This document shows, in pieces, positions 51,711 through 61,779 of a DNA stretch of 64,000 nucleotides. The DNA is taken from assembly GCF_018474015.1 (NCBI RefSeq), contig NZ_JAHCSG010000008.1, positions 30,309 to 94,308 of the forward strand, read 5' to 3'. How positions within the stretch are numbered: position 1 is the stretch's first letter; the number at the start of each line of letters is the position of its first letter. The notes under the pieces are model-generated. The model ran no database searches. It was given only the letters and a program-made list of their open reading frames with translations, and was not told the origin of the DNA. Position numbers and translations under genes: made by a program. Source of the stretch: Williamsia sp. CHRR-6. GTDB lineage: Bacteria; Actinomycetota; Actinomycetes; Mycobacteriales; Mycobacteriaceae.

Positions 51711-53150
51711 ATGGCTCAGCGGACGACCAAGTCGCAAGTCAGTGGTTATCGCTTCCTGCTCCGGCGTCTCGAACACGCGCTGGTGCGCCGCGACATCCGG
51801 ATGATCCACGACCCCATGGGTGCCCACGTCAAGGCGCTCATCGTGGGGCTGGTCATGACCATGATCGTCCTCGGTGGTGCGGTGGCACTGTCGTTCTTCA
51901 AACCGCAGGGCTCGGTAGGCAACTCCAAGATCCTCATCAGCAAGTCCTCAGGCCAGCTGTACGTGTTGGTCCAGGGCACCCTGCATCCGGTGCTCAATCT
52001 CGCCTCGGCCCGGTTGGCCGTGGGCAAGGCCGAGAAGCCGAACTCGGTGGCCGACAAGTTGCTCAAGAAGTACACCCGTGGCCCGCAGCTGGGGATCCCC
52101 GGTGCGCCGAGCAGCCTGAGCGCCAGCGGGGCACCGGGGACCTCACGCTGGGCGGCGTGCGACCGTCTCGACGAGCCGCGCGACCCGCTGGGTCGGCCCA
52201 CCGTCGGGGTGATCGCCGGGGCGTTGACCCCTGATCCCCAGGGTTCGGTGCTGGGCCCCAACGACGCAATGCTGGTGCGCAACCAGGACGACTACTACCT
52301 GCTCTACCGCAACACCCGGGCGGCAGTCGACATCACCGACAACGCCGTCAAGCAGTCGCTCAACTTGCAGGACGTGGCCGCGCGTGCGGTCAGCACTGCG
52401 ATGCTCGACGCCATCCCACCCACCCGTCAGCTCGCCGCGCCGGTGATCCCCAACGCGGGCAAGCCATCTCGCTTCGACCTGGCCGGCGCGCGAATCGGGT
52501 CGATCATCTCGGTGTCCAGCCTGGGCAGCGGCGGCGGGACGCAGAAGAAGCTCTACGTGGTGCTTCAAGATGGGGTGGAGCTGATCTCCCCCCTGGTGGC
52601 TGACCTCATCCGAGCCAGCCAGGTGGGCAGCGAGACACCCATCGAGGTGAGCCTCAACGCGGTCACCAACGTGCCGCCGGTGACCACCCTGCAACTGTCG
52701 GGGATCCCCGACAACGCGCCCCGGCTGGTCAAGGGCACCGAGAACAAAGCGTTGTGCTTCACCTGGTCCAAGAACCGCACGCAGCCCGCCCAACTGGGAC
52801 TGCAGCTCACCAGCGACTTCCCGATCAAAGATCCGACCGCGATGGTGCCCACGGTCGGTTCGCAGTTCGACGGGGTGACCGCTGATCTGGCCTACATCCC
52901 GGCCGGCAAGGGCTACTTCGTGCGGTCCACCGGGGTCGACCCGAACACCACCTCGTCGGCCAGCGATTTCCTGGTGTCCGACACCGGGGTTCGGTACGGC
53001 GTGCCCCCCGGTGCCGCCGATCCGCTGGGCATGCCCGACCCGCTGCCCGCACCGTTCGCCGTGGTGTCACTGTTGCCTCCGGGCCCCACACTGGCCCGCG
53101 ATGGCGCGTTGGTGATCCGAGACGATCTGGCTCCCACCGACGGCGGTTAG
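51711..53150 (+). CDS. eccB: ESX core component EccB
   Basis: 479 residues. N-terminal cytoplasmic segment (TTKSQVSGYRFLLRRLEHALVR), one helix (ALIVGLVMTMIVLGGAVALSFF, about 43-64), then a periplasmic domain of repeats with the conserved KSSGQLYVLVQGTLHPVLNLASARL motif and a Cys pair. Length equals EccB1. Convergent with eccC, eight bases apart. Confidence 0.95.
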   Translation: MAQRTTKSQVSGYRFLLRRLEHALVRRDIRMIHDPMGAHVKALIVGLVMTMIVLGGAVALSFFKPQGSVGNSKILISKSSGQLYVLVQGTLHPVLNLASARLAVGKAEKPNSVADKLLKKYTRGPQLGIPGAPSSLSASGAPGTSRWAACDRLDEPRDPLGRPTVGVIAGALTPDPQGSVLGPNDAMLVRNQDDYYLLYRNTRAAVDITDNAVKQSLNLQDVAARAVSTAMLDAIPPTRQLAAPVIPNAGKPSRFDLAGARIGSIISVSSLGSGGGTQKKLYVVLQDGVELISPLVADLIRASQVGSETPIEVSLNAVTNVPPVTTLQLSGIPDNAPRLVKGTENKALCFTWSKNRTQPAQLGLQLTSDFPIKDPTAMVPTVGSQFDGVTADLAYIPAGKGYFVRSTGVDPNTTSSASDFLVSDTGVRYGVPPGAADPLGMPDPLPAPFAVVSLLPPGPTLARDGALVIRDDLAPTDGG

Positions 53151-53157
53151 CCGCGGG

Positions 53158-56100
53158 TCAGTCTTCTTTGGGTGCAGCCCACGCGACCTGCATGAGGCTC
53201 TCACCGCGGCGGGAGACCAACAGGCCCTGACCGGGCGGACGCGGAGCACACCTACTCGTGCCCAGCAGCACACCCTCGTCGCGGTTGGCACTCATGACCA
53301 AGCCGTCGACCGACAGATCTCGCAGTCGCGCGATGATCGGGTCGAACAGCGACCGCGACGCACCGCCGGAGCGCCGCACCAAGATCAGGTGCAGCCCGAT
53401 GTCACGGCCCTGCGACAGCAGGTCGAGCAGGGGGAGCAGCGGGTTTCCGGTGGCCACGGCGACCATGTCGTAGTCGTCGACGACGATGTAGAACTCTGGA
53501 CCCTGCCACCACGAGCGGTCGCGCAGCTGCGCCGGGGTGACATCGGGCCCAGGCGTGCGTCCCTGCAGCAACTCGACCAGCTCGGCGATCAACGGCGCGG
53601 TGGCCTGCGCCGAGGTCGCATAGGCCGCCAGATGGTTGCCCTCCACCTCGCCGAGCAGCGTGCGGCGATAGTCGACCAACACGATCTTGTTCTGCGACGG
53701 CGGAGCGTTCTCGGTCAGGCCGCGCAGGATGTTGCGCAGCAGGGTGGTCTTGCCGCTCTCGGTGTCGGCGAAGGCCAGGAAGTGTGGTTGCGCCGCGAAA
53801 TCCAGGAACACCGGCGCCAACTCGGCCTCGTCGATACCGACGACGACCTGCGAGCCGCGTCGTTCGCGGCCCGCGTAGGCCACCTCGAGCAGCGCGGTCC
53901 GGTCCACCGACTCGGGCAGCATCCGGACCGCGGGTGCGGCGTCGTCAGGGTAGTGGGCACGCACTTCTTCCACCGCGGCCTGCACCCCCACCGACAGGTC
54001 CTCGGTTGCTGACGAACCGTCGAGACGTGGGATACCGATCAGCATGTGCAGGCGCTCGGGACTCAGGCCACGCCCTGGTCGTCCCACCGGCACGGTGGCA
54101 GCCACCTTGCGGTCCACCTCGGAGTCACCGGGGTCACCGAGTCGCAGTTCGATGCGGGTGCCCAGCAGGTCTTTGATGACCGGCCGAATCTCCATCCACC
54201 GGGATGCGGAGATGATCAGGTGGATGCCATACGCCAAGCCCTGCGTTGCGATGGCGTTGAAGTTCGCTTCGATCGCCTCGAACTCGTTGCGCACTGTCGA
54301 CCAGCCGTCGACCACGAGGAAGATGTCGCCGAACTTGTCCTCGTCCAGACGTTGATCACCGGCGGCCCGCCGTCGGCGGAACTCCTGCATCGAGTCGATG
54401 CCGAGCTCACGGAACCGGGCTTCGCGCTGACGCAGCACCGTCATCACCTCGGCCACGGTGCGCCGCACCCGGTTCTCCTCCAGGCGCGTGGCCACCGAGC
54501 CGACGTGGGGTAGCTCGGTGAGACCGGACAGGCTGCCGCCACCGAAGTCCAGCACGTAGAACTGGGCTTGCAGGGGGGTGTGGGTGACTGCGGTGGCCAT
54601 GATCAGGGTGCGCAGCGTGGTGGACTTGCCCGACTGCGGTCCGCCGATCACCGCGGCGTGTCCCTGCGCGCCGGCAAGGTCGACAATCATCACGTCGCGC
54701 CGCTGGTCGTAGGGCCGGTCCACGATGCCGATCGGGATGCGCAGGTCGGCGAGCTGTTGGGCTGGTGCCGCGCGCCAGTCCCGGACGTCGCGAAGTTGAT
54801 CGACGGTGGGGGAGTCCTCCAACGGTGGCAGCCACACTTCATGCGCGGGCCGGCCGTGCCCCTCCAACCGCGACACCACCATGTCCAGCTCGGTGACCGT
54901 GCGGCCCTCGACCATCATGGGGCCGGCCTGATCCTCCTGCGGCGCTTCGGGTTCGACTGTGATGGCAGGCATCACCGTCACCTCGGGCACATCGGTGGCG
55001 GTGAACATGCGGACCGGGACGATGGGTCCCGAGCCGCCTCGGATGCCCCGCCGCGTCCGCGATGCGCGGGTGGGTACGTATGGCCCCGACACGTATGAGG
55101 CGTTGAAGCGCACCGGATCCGACGAGTCGCACTTGAGGTATCCCGAACCAGGGATGGCGGGCAGATGGTAGGCATCGGGCACACCCAGTACCGTGCGAGA
55201 CTCGCTGGCGGAGAACGTCTTCAGGCCGATGCGGTAAGACAGGTGCGAGTCGAGGCCACGCAGCTTGCCCTCCTCGAGGCGCTGAGAGGCCAACAGCAGG
55301 TGCATCTGCAGCGACCGGCCCAGACGGCCGATCATCACGAACAGCTCAGCGAAATCGGGCTTCTGCGACAGCAGTTCGGAGAACTCGTCCACCACCACGA
55401 ACAGCGCGGGAAGCGGCGGTAGCGGCGCGCCGTTGAGGCGGGCCTTCTCGTACTCGCCGACATTGGCGAAGTTGCCCGCCGCGCGCAACACCTCTTGGCG
55501 CCGATTCATCTCACCGGCCAAGGCATCGCGCATACGGTCCACCATGGCCAGCTCGTCTTCGAGGTTGGTGATGACTGCGGCTACGTGCGGCAGTCCGTCG
55601 AGGCCGAGGAATGTTGCGCCACCCTTGAAGTCGACCAGCACCAGGTTCAGTGCGTCGGGGGAGTGGGTGGTCACCATCGACAGCACCAGCGTGCGCAGGA
55701 ACTCCGATTTGCCCGAACCGGTTGCGCCGATACACAACCCGTGTGGGCCCATGCCGTTCTCAGCCGCCTCCTTGATGTCGATCTCCAGCGGCTGACCATC
55801 CTGGGTGGTGCCCACCGGCACTCGGAGGCGTTCACGCGCGCTGCGCGGACGCCACACGTTGTCGGGCTCGATGGTGCCGGCGTCGTTGATGTTGAGCAGC
55901 CGCATCAGGCCGGGATCGCGTGGGCCGCTGTCTGGTTCGAGGTTGACCAGCTGGGCTGCGGTGGCCAACGAGTAGCGGGCCATGCGACGCGACACCGCCT
56001 CGGCCAGCGCGACCGACACGTTGTCGAAGGCGGCGAAGTTCTCCACGCCGAAGGCCGATTTGGCGCCCACCGAGTCGCCGTCGATCACCAACTGCATGCC

Positions 56101-57180
56101 CTTGCGTGCGGCCAACCCGAACTTGGGTGCGGTCAGGTCGAGCACTGACACCGAATCCAGGCCGCCGTCGTTGATGGTGCGTTCGTCTCCGGCCACGTAG
56201 CCATCGGCGATGACCACCAGCCACTGCGCGCGCCCGTCGACCGGAGTTGCGTTGCGGGAGAAGCGTGGTCGCTCCAGCATGTCGGTCTCATGGTCGGCCT
56301 CGAATTCGCGTAGCGACTGATACAGCATGCGGGCACGGCCGGCGCCGTCGCGGCGTTCGGGGTGCTGTAGATGCGGCAGCCACTTGGCCCACGACCACTC
56401 GCCGGTGTCGGGGTCGGAACAGATGATGGCCACGCGCACCAGGTCGGGTCCGTGAAAGCTGCACAGCTGGATGATCATCGCCCGGGTCAGCGCGTTGATC
56501 TTGGGTGTGGGGCCTTCGAGGTTGATGGCGGGAAAGGCGCGCAGCGAGATGGCGGTGGGCAGCCCGCGCACCACCGAATGCATGCGGACGAAACGTCGCA
56601 GCGCCATCATCGACACCGGTTCGAGGTCTTCGAGGGGGCCGGTCTCCGGGGGTGCGATACGTGTGGCCAGTCGTTGGGCGCCGATGCCGAGGCGCACGTG
56701 GCAGAAGTCGTTGTCGTCTGAGCGTCGCTCCCACATGCGCCGCGAACCCACGGCAGGTAGCAGCGAACCGGGAGCCGGATGCGACCAGGACAGGGCCTTG
56801 AGCTGGTTCTCGGCCGTCTCGTCCACGTCAGATCGGATGCGCCCCAGATACCGCAGGTAGTCCTTGCGGTCCTCGTTGAGTTCGGCGGCACGCTGGCCGC
56901 CGCCGCCACGACCGCCGGAGGCGAACATGCCGACCATCGACATCAACATCATCATCGGGAACAGCAGGGTCACGGGGTTTTTCAGCGCGGCCGAGCCGGC
57001 GGTGAAGAACAGGGCCATCATTCCCACCATCGCCACCACCATCACCAGCGGCAGCAGCCGCGAGATGATGCTCGGCGGGATGTTCCGTTGGATCTCCGGC
57101 GGCGGCTGGACGGCCATCTCGCCACCGGGTAGCCGGGGCCGCGGTGGCCGTGCTCGACGCACAAATCCCTCGGTGGTCAC
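53158..57180 (-). CDS. eccC: ESX motor ATPase EccC (single chain, three ATPase domains)
   Basis: 1340 residues from the GTG at 57180, preceded by AGGGAGGG. Two helices near the N-terminus (about 40-85) and three FtsK/SpoIIIE ATPase domains: Walker A GATGSGKS (about 485-492), GGPQSGKS (about 846-853), and FADTESGKTT (about 1138-1146), in which the first Gly is Ala. EccC recognises substrates and powers secretion. The open frame continues upstream without stop over eccD, but the GTG, ribosome site and family alignment fix the start here. Confidence 0.96.
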   Translation of the reverse strand: MTTEGFVRRARPPRPRLPGGEMAVQPPPEIQRNIPPSIISRLLPLVMVVAMVGMMALFFTAGSAALKNPVTLLFPMMMLMSMVGMFASGGRGGGGQRAAELNEDRKDYLRYLGRIRSDVDETAENQLKALSWSHPAPGSLLPAVGSRRMWERRSDDNDFCHVRLGIGAQRLATRIAPPETGPLEDLEPVSMMALRRFVRMHSVVRGLPTAISLRAFPAINLEGPTPKINALTRAMIIQLCSFHGPDLVRVAIICSDPDTGEWSWAKWLPHLQHPERRDGAGRARMLYQSLREFEADHETDMLERPRFSRNATPVDGRAQWLVVIADGYVAGDERTINDGGLDSVSVLDLTAPKFGLAARKGMQLVIDGDSVGAKSAFGVENFAAFDNVSVALAEAVSRRMARYSLATAAQLVNLEPDSGPRDPGLMRLLNINDAGTIEPDNVWRPRSARERLRVPVGTTQDGQPLEIDIKEAAENGMGPHGLCIGATGSGKSEFLRTLVLSMVTTHSPDALNLVLVDFKGGATFLGLDGLPHVAAVITNLEDELAMVDRMRDALAGEMNRRQEVLRAAGNFANVGEYEKARLNGAPLPPLPALFVVVDEFSELLSQKPDFAELFVMIGRLGRSLQMHLLLASQRLEEGKLRGLDSHLSYRIGLKTFSASESRTVLGVPDAYHLPAIPGSGYLKCDSSDPVRFNASYVSGPYVPTRASRTRRGIRGGSGPIVPVRMFTATDVPEVTVMPAITVEPEAPQEDQAGPMMVEGRTVTELDMVVSRLEGHGRPAHEVWLPPLEDSPTVDQLRDVRDWRAAPAQQLADLRIPIGIVDRPYDQRRDVMIVDLAGAQGHAAVIGGPQSGKSTTLRTLIMATAVTHTPLQAQFYVLDFGGGSLSGLTELPHVGSVATRLEENRVRRTVAEVMTVLRQREARFRELGIDSMQEFRRRRAAGDQRLDEDKFGDIFLVVDGWSTVRNEFEAIEANFNAIATQGLAYGIHLIISASRWMEIRPVIKDLLGTRIELRLGDPGDSEVDRKVAATVPVGRPGRGLSPERLHMLIGIPRLDGSSATEDLSVGVQAAVEEVRAHYPDDAAPAVRMLPESVDRTALLEVAYAGRERRGSQVVVGIDEAELAPVFLDFAAQPHFLAFADTESGKTTLLRNILRGLTENAPPSQNKIVLVDYRRTLLGEVEGNHLAAYATSAQATAPLIAELVELLQGRTPGPDVTPAQLRDRSWWQGPEFYIVVDDYDMVAVATGNPLLPLLDLLSQGRDIGLHLILVRRSGGASRSLFDPIIARLRDLSVDGLVMSANRDEGVLLGTSRCAPRPPGQGLLVSRRGESLMQVAWAAPKED

Positions 57181-57258
57181 GAGCGCCCTCCCTATGGTGA
57201 AGTGTTGGCATCGGATATCGTACGGTTCGCACAGGTGACAGGGAGGGTCTGGTCGGAT

Positions 57259-58821
57259 ATGACGACATCCACACCCGGATCGGCTCCTGCCGATGGGTTG
57301 ACGCCGCTCGTGGCGGGCGGAGGACTTGGTCCGCCGCGAGGGGCCGGTCTCGCGTCCTCGGGAGCCGCCGGGATCGGGCGGGCCGTCGAGCCTGAGCTGT
57401 GCCGAGTGTCGGTGCTGTCGGGTCGAACGCAGGTCGACGTCGCGTTGCCCGCTGATGCGCCGGTGGCGTCGTTGTTGCCGGAGTTGGCCGGCTTGCTGTT
57501 GCGCAACCAGTTCGGCGAGCCCGAGCGGGTCCCTGATGACCTGGCGTCGCGGTGGACGTTGGGCAAGGTGGGGCAGCCGCCCATCGACGACGGGAAGTCG
57601 TTGTCGGAGGCCGGCATCTATGACGGGGATCTGCTGATCCTGCGCTCGGAGACCACCGCAGAGCTCCCCACCATCTACGACGATGTCATCGACGCGGTGG
57701 CCGGTATCAACCGCCGCGAGTTCAACTCGTGGACTCCGCTGGCGGCGCGCTGGGTGGGTGTGTCGGCGTTCGTGCTGGCGGTGCTGCTGTCCGGCGCCTT
57801 GACGATGGCCGCGTCCTGGAATCAGAACCGCTACGACTTCGCAGCGATCGGGTTCGTCGCATTTGTCGTGTTCGCCATCGCCGCTTTGGCTTTCGCGAAC
57901 GAGTCGGCCGACCGGGTGATCGGCGCTGCGCTGTCGGTGGGTGCCTGCGTGTCGGTGTTCGTCGGATGTTTTGCGGTGTTGCCCGGCGATGACAACGCCC
58001 CGAAGTTCCTTCTGGGTTCGGGGGTGGCGTTCCTGGTGTCGGTGGTGGCGTTGCGGCTGACCAACGGTGAACCGTTCACCCACCTGTTCTTGTCCACGGT
58101 CACCGCGCTGGTGGCGATCGGCTCGCTGTATCAAGTGATCGCGGGCGAACGGATCGACCATGTGGCCGCGGTGACCGCGGTGGTGGCGTTGCTGGTGGCG
58201 TTGATCGCGCCGCGTCTGACCATCCTCCTTGTGCGGCTTCCGGTTCCGCCGGTGCCTGCGGCCGGGGCGTCGCTGGAGTCGATCGACGCGCCCACCCACA
58301 ACAACATCAACGCCGGTGTGGCTGCGATCGGAGCGGTGGCGCTGCCCGAAGCGACGGCGTTGGAGTTGCGGGCACGATCGGCCAATGCGCACATGTCGGG
58401 GATGATGCTGGGTGCGGCCACCGTGGCCGCAGGCGCGGCCGTCCTCGGTGCCATCCCCAAACCCGACTACTACTGGCAGAGTTTCGTTCTCGCGTTGCTG
58501 ATCGGCGCGGCCATCCTGCTTCGGGGCCGATCGCATTCGGATCTGGTGCAGGCCACCGGGATGATCTCGCTGGGTGCGCTGACCATCGTGGCCGCCATCG
58601 CGGTGCAGTCGATGGTCGACATCCGCTGGGCGTTCCTGTCGGCGGCCCTGGTGATGTTCGGTGCGGCGCTTGCGTTCACCTTCGGGGTGATCACACCGAC
58701 CATGGAGTTCTCCCCGGTGTTGCGCCGGATCGGTGAGTTCCTGGAGTACATCATCATCGGGGCCACGGTCCCGTTGGCGGCGTGGGTGATCGGCCTGTAC
58801 TCCCTGGCCCGCGGGTTGTGA
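57259..58821 (+). CDS. eccD: ESX core component EccD
   Basis: 520 residues from ATG 57259 (ribosome site AGGGAGGG). Ubiquitin-like domain (about 45-130: CRVSVLSGRTQVDVALP ... GIYDGDLLILR) followed by 11 or so membrane helices. It forms the membrane pore dimer in the ESX complex. Overlaps mycP by four bases (GTGA). Divergent from eccC across a 78-base promoter region. Confidence 0.95.
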   Translation: MTTSTPGSAPADGLTPLVAGGGLGPPRGAGLASSGAAGIGRAVEPELCRVSVLSGRTQVDVALPADAPVASLLPELAGLLLRNQFGEPERVPDDLASRWTLGKVGQPPIDDGKSLSEAGIYDGDLLILRSETTAELPTIYDDVIDAVAGINRREFNSWTPLAARWVGVSAFVLAVLLSGALTMAASWNQNRYDFAAIGFVAFVVFAIAALAFANESADRVIGAALSVGACVSVFVGCFAVLPGDDNAPKFLLGSGVAFLVSVVALRLTNGEPFTHLFLSTVTALVAIGSLYQVIAGERIDHVAAVTAVVALLVALIAPRLTILLVRLPVPPVPAAGASLESIDAPTHNNINAGVAAIGAVALPEATALELRARSANAHMSGMMLGAATVAAGAAVLGAIPKPDYYWQSFVLALLIGAAILLRGRSHSDLVQATGMISLGALTIVAAIAVQSMVDIRWAFLSAALVMFGAALAFTFGVITPTMEFSPVLRRIGEFLEYIIIGATVPLAAWVIGLYSLARGL

Positions 58822-60299
58822 CCGGGCGCTGTCATCCCGTTCCGGCGCGCGCGGCGCGTCTGGTTCTCGCGGCCGTGTTGACCCTGGGTGTCGGCGCAAT
58901 CGGGGCGCCCAGTGGGCAGGCTGTTCCCGGTATGGCCCCGCAGGCTGGTCCGCCGCCGGTGATCGGGGGCCCACCCGGCGAAGGCCCGGTGGGGCCACTC
59001 GATCCCACCCGTCAGGCGCAGGTGTGCGCTGAGATGGTGGCTCAACGCGGCGACTTCGTCACGCCGCCACCGGGTTTCACGATGCTCAACATCGCCAAGG
59101 CGTGGGAGTTCTCGCGCGGGGCCGGACAGAAGATCGCAGTGATCGACACCGGTGTATTCCGGCATCCGCGCCTTTCGGTGATCCCGGGCGGCGACTATGT
59201 GGGCAAGAGCAACGGAACCGACGACTGCGACGGCCATGGTACGCAGGTGGCCGGTATCGCCGCCGCCAAGCCGTCGCCTGCCGACGGTTTCGCCGGGATG
59301 GCCCCCGACGCGCAGATCATCGCCATCCGCCAGACGTCACAGTCGTTCGAGCTCAACGATTCTCGCGATGATTCCGGCGAGACGCCCAACGTGCCGAAGG
59401 GTTACGGAAACGTGGTCACCCTGGCCCGCGCGATCGTCCGTGCGGTCAACCAGGGCGCCACGGTCATCAACATCTCCGAGACGGCCTGCCTGCCCGCAGG
59501 TGAACCATTCAACGATCAGCAGCTCGGGGCGGCGGTGCGCTACGCCTACAACCGCAACGTGGTGGTGGTGGTGGCCTCGGGCAACCTCGAGAGCAGTGGG
59601 GCGTGCAAGACCCAGAATCCGGGTGCCACCGGCGCCCGGCAGCCCGATCCGTGGGCGGGGTTGTCGACGCTGTCGTCACCGGCGTACTTCCAGCCGTATG
59701 TGGTGGCCGTCGGTTCGGTGGATCCCGATGGTCGTCCGTCGGCGTTCTCGTTGGCCGGTCCGTGGGTGACGGTCACCGCACCCGGTACCGACCACGTCTC
59801 CCTGAACACCCGCGCCAACCCGCCACTGATCGACGGCACGGTTGATGGTGATCCCAAAGCCGGAAAAGTTGTGTCCATTGATGGAACCAGCTTTGCCACT
59901 CCATACGTCTCAGGACTGGCAGCACTCATCAAGGCAAGGTTCCCCACGTTGACCGCACGTCAGGTGATCGACCGGATCACACGCACCGCGCATCACCCGT
60001 CGGATGGGCGTGACGATCTGGTGGGCTACGGGTTGATCGATCCGGTGGCGGCGTTGAGCACCACCACCTCGGATACGCCGGCGCTGACAGCGGCCGACCC
60101 GCGCACGGGTGACACCCGCAATGTGTACGCATCGTCGCCGCTTGCCGCCCCGCCGCCCGATCGCAAGCCTGACAACACGCCTCGCAACGTGGCATTGGGC
60201 ATCTCCGCGTTGGCGGTGGTGCTGGCCGTGTTCGCCTGGCCCCTGCTGCGTAACCGCGGCAACCGGTGCGGCTCGTTGGAGGAAGGTTCGGACTACTGA
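58818..60299 (+). CDS. mycP: Mycosin, ESX-associated subtilisin protease
   Basis: 493 residues from a GTG overlapping the eccD stop. Signal peptide (LVLAAVLTLGVGAIGAPSGQA), subtilase domain with catalytic Asp in AVIDTGV, His in DGHGTQVAG and Ser in GTSFATPYVSG, and a C-terminal membrane helix (ISALAVVLAVFAWPLL). Stabilises the ESX complex and cleaves some substrates. The next gene overlaps by TGATG. Confidence 0.96.
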   Translation: MTGRCHPVPARAARLVLAAVLTLGVGAIGAPSGQAVPGMAPQAGPPPVIGGPPGEGPVGPLDPTRQAQVCAEMVAQRGDFVTPPPGFTMLNIAKAWEFSRGAGQKIAVIDTGVFRHPRLSVIPGGDYVGKSNGTDDCDGHGTQVAGIAAAKPSPADGFAGMAPDAQIIAIRQTSQSFELNDSRDDSGETPNVPKGYGNVVTLARAIVRAVNQGATVINISETACLPAGEPFNDQQLGAAVRYAYNRNVVVVVASGNLESSGACKTQNPGATGARQPDPWAGLSTLSSPAYFQPYVVAVGSVDPDGRPSAFSLAGPWVTVTAPGTDHVSLNTRANPPLIDGTVDGDPKAGKVVSIDGTSFATPYVSGLAALIKARFPTLTARQVIDRITRTAHHPSDGRDDLVGYGLIDPVAALSTTTSDTPALTAADPRTGDTRNVYASSPLAAPPPDRKPDNTPRNVALGISALAVVLAVFAWPLLRNRGNRCGSLEEGSDY

Positions 60300-61099
60300 T
60301 GCGCGACGATCAGGTGTGGAGTCTGACGACGCAGGAGTTCTACCACGCGTTGGCCGAGGCAGGTCAGCTGCGTTTTCCTCGGTCGTTCGCCAGTGGGATC
60401 ATCTCGTCGCACGAGGACGCCGATTCGGCCCGCATGTGGGATCAGCGAGTACGTGCCGAGTTTCGGGAGTCGATTACGCCTCGTAAGCAATGGGCGTTGA
60501 GGGCACTGGGCCGACCCACCTACCAGCTCGAACTGGTCGGCTGCGATGTGACTCGCGATGTGACGGATCCATCGCACTATGTGCGCGCGTACGGCTTTTG
60601 GGCAGACGGCGATGACGCGTTCGTCGCCCGCCAGCTGCCCGGGCCCAAACATGTGGTGGGTGGCCAGGTGCAGATCTCGCGGTGCTCGGTGGGCGCGTGG
60701 ACTCGAGAGTTGGTCGGCGGCTTGCCCAGCGGGGTGGGTGCGGGTTCGCTGCCCACTGACCCAGCAGTGCAGTTCGAGGACTCGATGCTCGGCAGCACTC
60801 GGTTTCGAGTGGTCAGCGAGTCGGCGCCGCACAAGACGGCGGCGGCGGTGTTCCGTCATCTCACGCCCACGTTGGCTGGTCAGATGTTTGCGACGGTGCA
60901 TGCGATCGATGGTTCTGATCGGCGCTGGGAGATGGAGCTACGGTTCCACGACATCGCTGAGGATGGTCGGTATCTGCTGGTGGTCGATGATGTGGGAGTG
61001 GCGATGGGTGCTGACACCACTACGGTGGCGAAAACGCTGAATCGGGTGTTCAACACGTTGAAACGTCGTCGCGACAGCGACGCGAGGAGTGTGGGTTGA
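60299..61099 (+). CDS. espG: ESX secretion-associated chaperone EspG (second copy)
   Basis: 266 residues. EspG fold markers: WSLTTQEFYHALAEAGQ opening, DDAFVARQLPGPKHV, WTRELVGGLPS and the LLVVDDVGVAMGADTTTVAKTLNRVF ending. Little like the copy at 47716, so it may serve a different PPE-like substrate, most simply the gene at 61772. Coupled at both ends (TGATG). Confidence 0.75.
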   Translation: MRDDQVWSLTTQEFYHALAEAGQLRFPRSFASGIISSHEDADSARMWDQRVRAEFRESITPRKQWALRALGRPTYQLELVGCDVTRDVTDPSHYVRAYGFWADGDDAFVARQLPGPKHVVGGQVQISRCSVGAWTRELVGGLPSGVGAGSLPTDPAVQFEDSMLGSTRFRVVSESAPHKTAAAVFRHLTPTLAGQMFATVHAIDGSDRRWEMELRFHDIAEDGRYLLVVDDVGVAMGADTTTVAKTLNRVFNTLKRRRDSDARSVG

Positions 61100-61779
61100 T
61101 GCGGGTAGGTATGACTGTTCGGCTCGCGTTGGCTGCGCTGGTTGCGGTCACGGTGGTGTCGGGGTGTTCGTCGGGGACCACCACAGGGGGGCGTCCTTCG
61201 GCCCTGTCGGTGAAGTCGGTGTCGGTGCCACCGGATGTGCCCAAGGATTCCATCCGCGACCTGAACTCCACCAAAGACATGACCGGTGTGGTGACCGATA
61301 TACCGTCGTCGCAGAGTCCTTACTACCGGCACATGCCTGAGATGTGTCCCTTCTTTCCGAAGGAAGCCAGAGATAAGGCGAAGGCCATGGGTGCGGATAC
61401 CTTTGGTACAGGTTTGGCGAGCGATATTATTCAGAGCTGTGGGATTGGCCCATTTGACACACCGAATCGATTTTTCACTGTGTCGGCTTTTATGTCTACC
61501 GAGCCACTCAATCAGATGCTGAAGAGTTCGGAATCCGCCTACACTGGGGTCAAGGTAGCCCTACCTAGAGGGCAAGTGGGATACGAAGGTTATCCCGCTG
61601 GTTTAGATGTTCGCCGAAATTGTACCGTAGATTGGGGGACGTTCTATGGGTCTGCGCAAATCGCTTTTTCGGCAGGGCCTTTCGATCCTGTCCCCGCGTG
61701 CGTGACCCTAAGAAAGTGGACGTTTCTCGCTGCGTACTATCCCTCTAGTCCTTCACAGATGCGGAGATTTGATGAGTAG
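61099..61779 (+). CDS. DUF3558-type lipoprotein
   Basis: 226 residues. Signal peptide with lipobox VSGC (Cys at about 22). The mature part has the DUF3558 phrases CPFFPKEA, IIQSCGIGPFD and DVRRNCTVDWG, with several Cys. The function of DUF3558 is unknown; it is often beside ESX or regulatory genes. From about 61330 on, the sequence is much richer in A+T, with codons rare in the neighbours (for example AGA, ATA, TTT), which suggests transfer or recombination. Overlaps the next gene by eight bases. Confidence 0.75.
   Translation: MRVGMTVRLALAALVAVTVVSGCSSGTTTGGRPSALSVKSVSVPPDVPKDSIRDLNSTKDMTGVVTDIPSSQSPYYRHMPEMCPFFPKEARDKAKAMGADTFGTGLASDIIQSCGIGPFDTPNRFFTVSAFMSTEPLNQMLKSSESAYTGVKVALPRGQVGYEGYPAGLDVRRNCTVDWGTFYGSAQIAFSAGPFDPVPACVTLRKWTFLAAYYPSSPSQMRRFDE

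Noticed and set aside
57060..57090. GGAACATC inside the start of eccC (minus strand)
   Set aside because: The next CATC is only 11 bases away and it is within coding sequence.
57181..58998. Upstream extension of the eccC frame by about 600 codons over eccD
   Set aside because: eccD is clearly coding on the other strand, and the GTG at 57180 with its ribosome site gives the family length.
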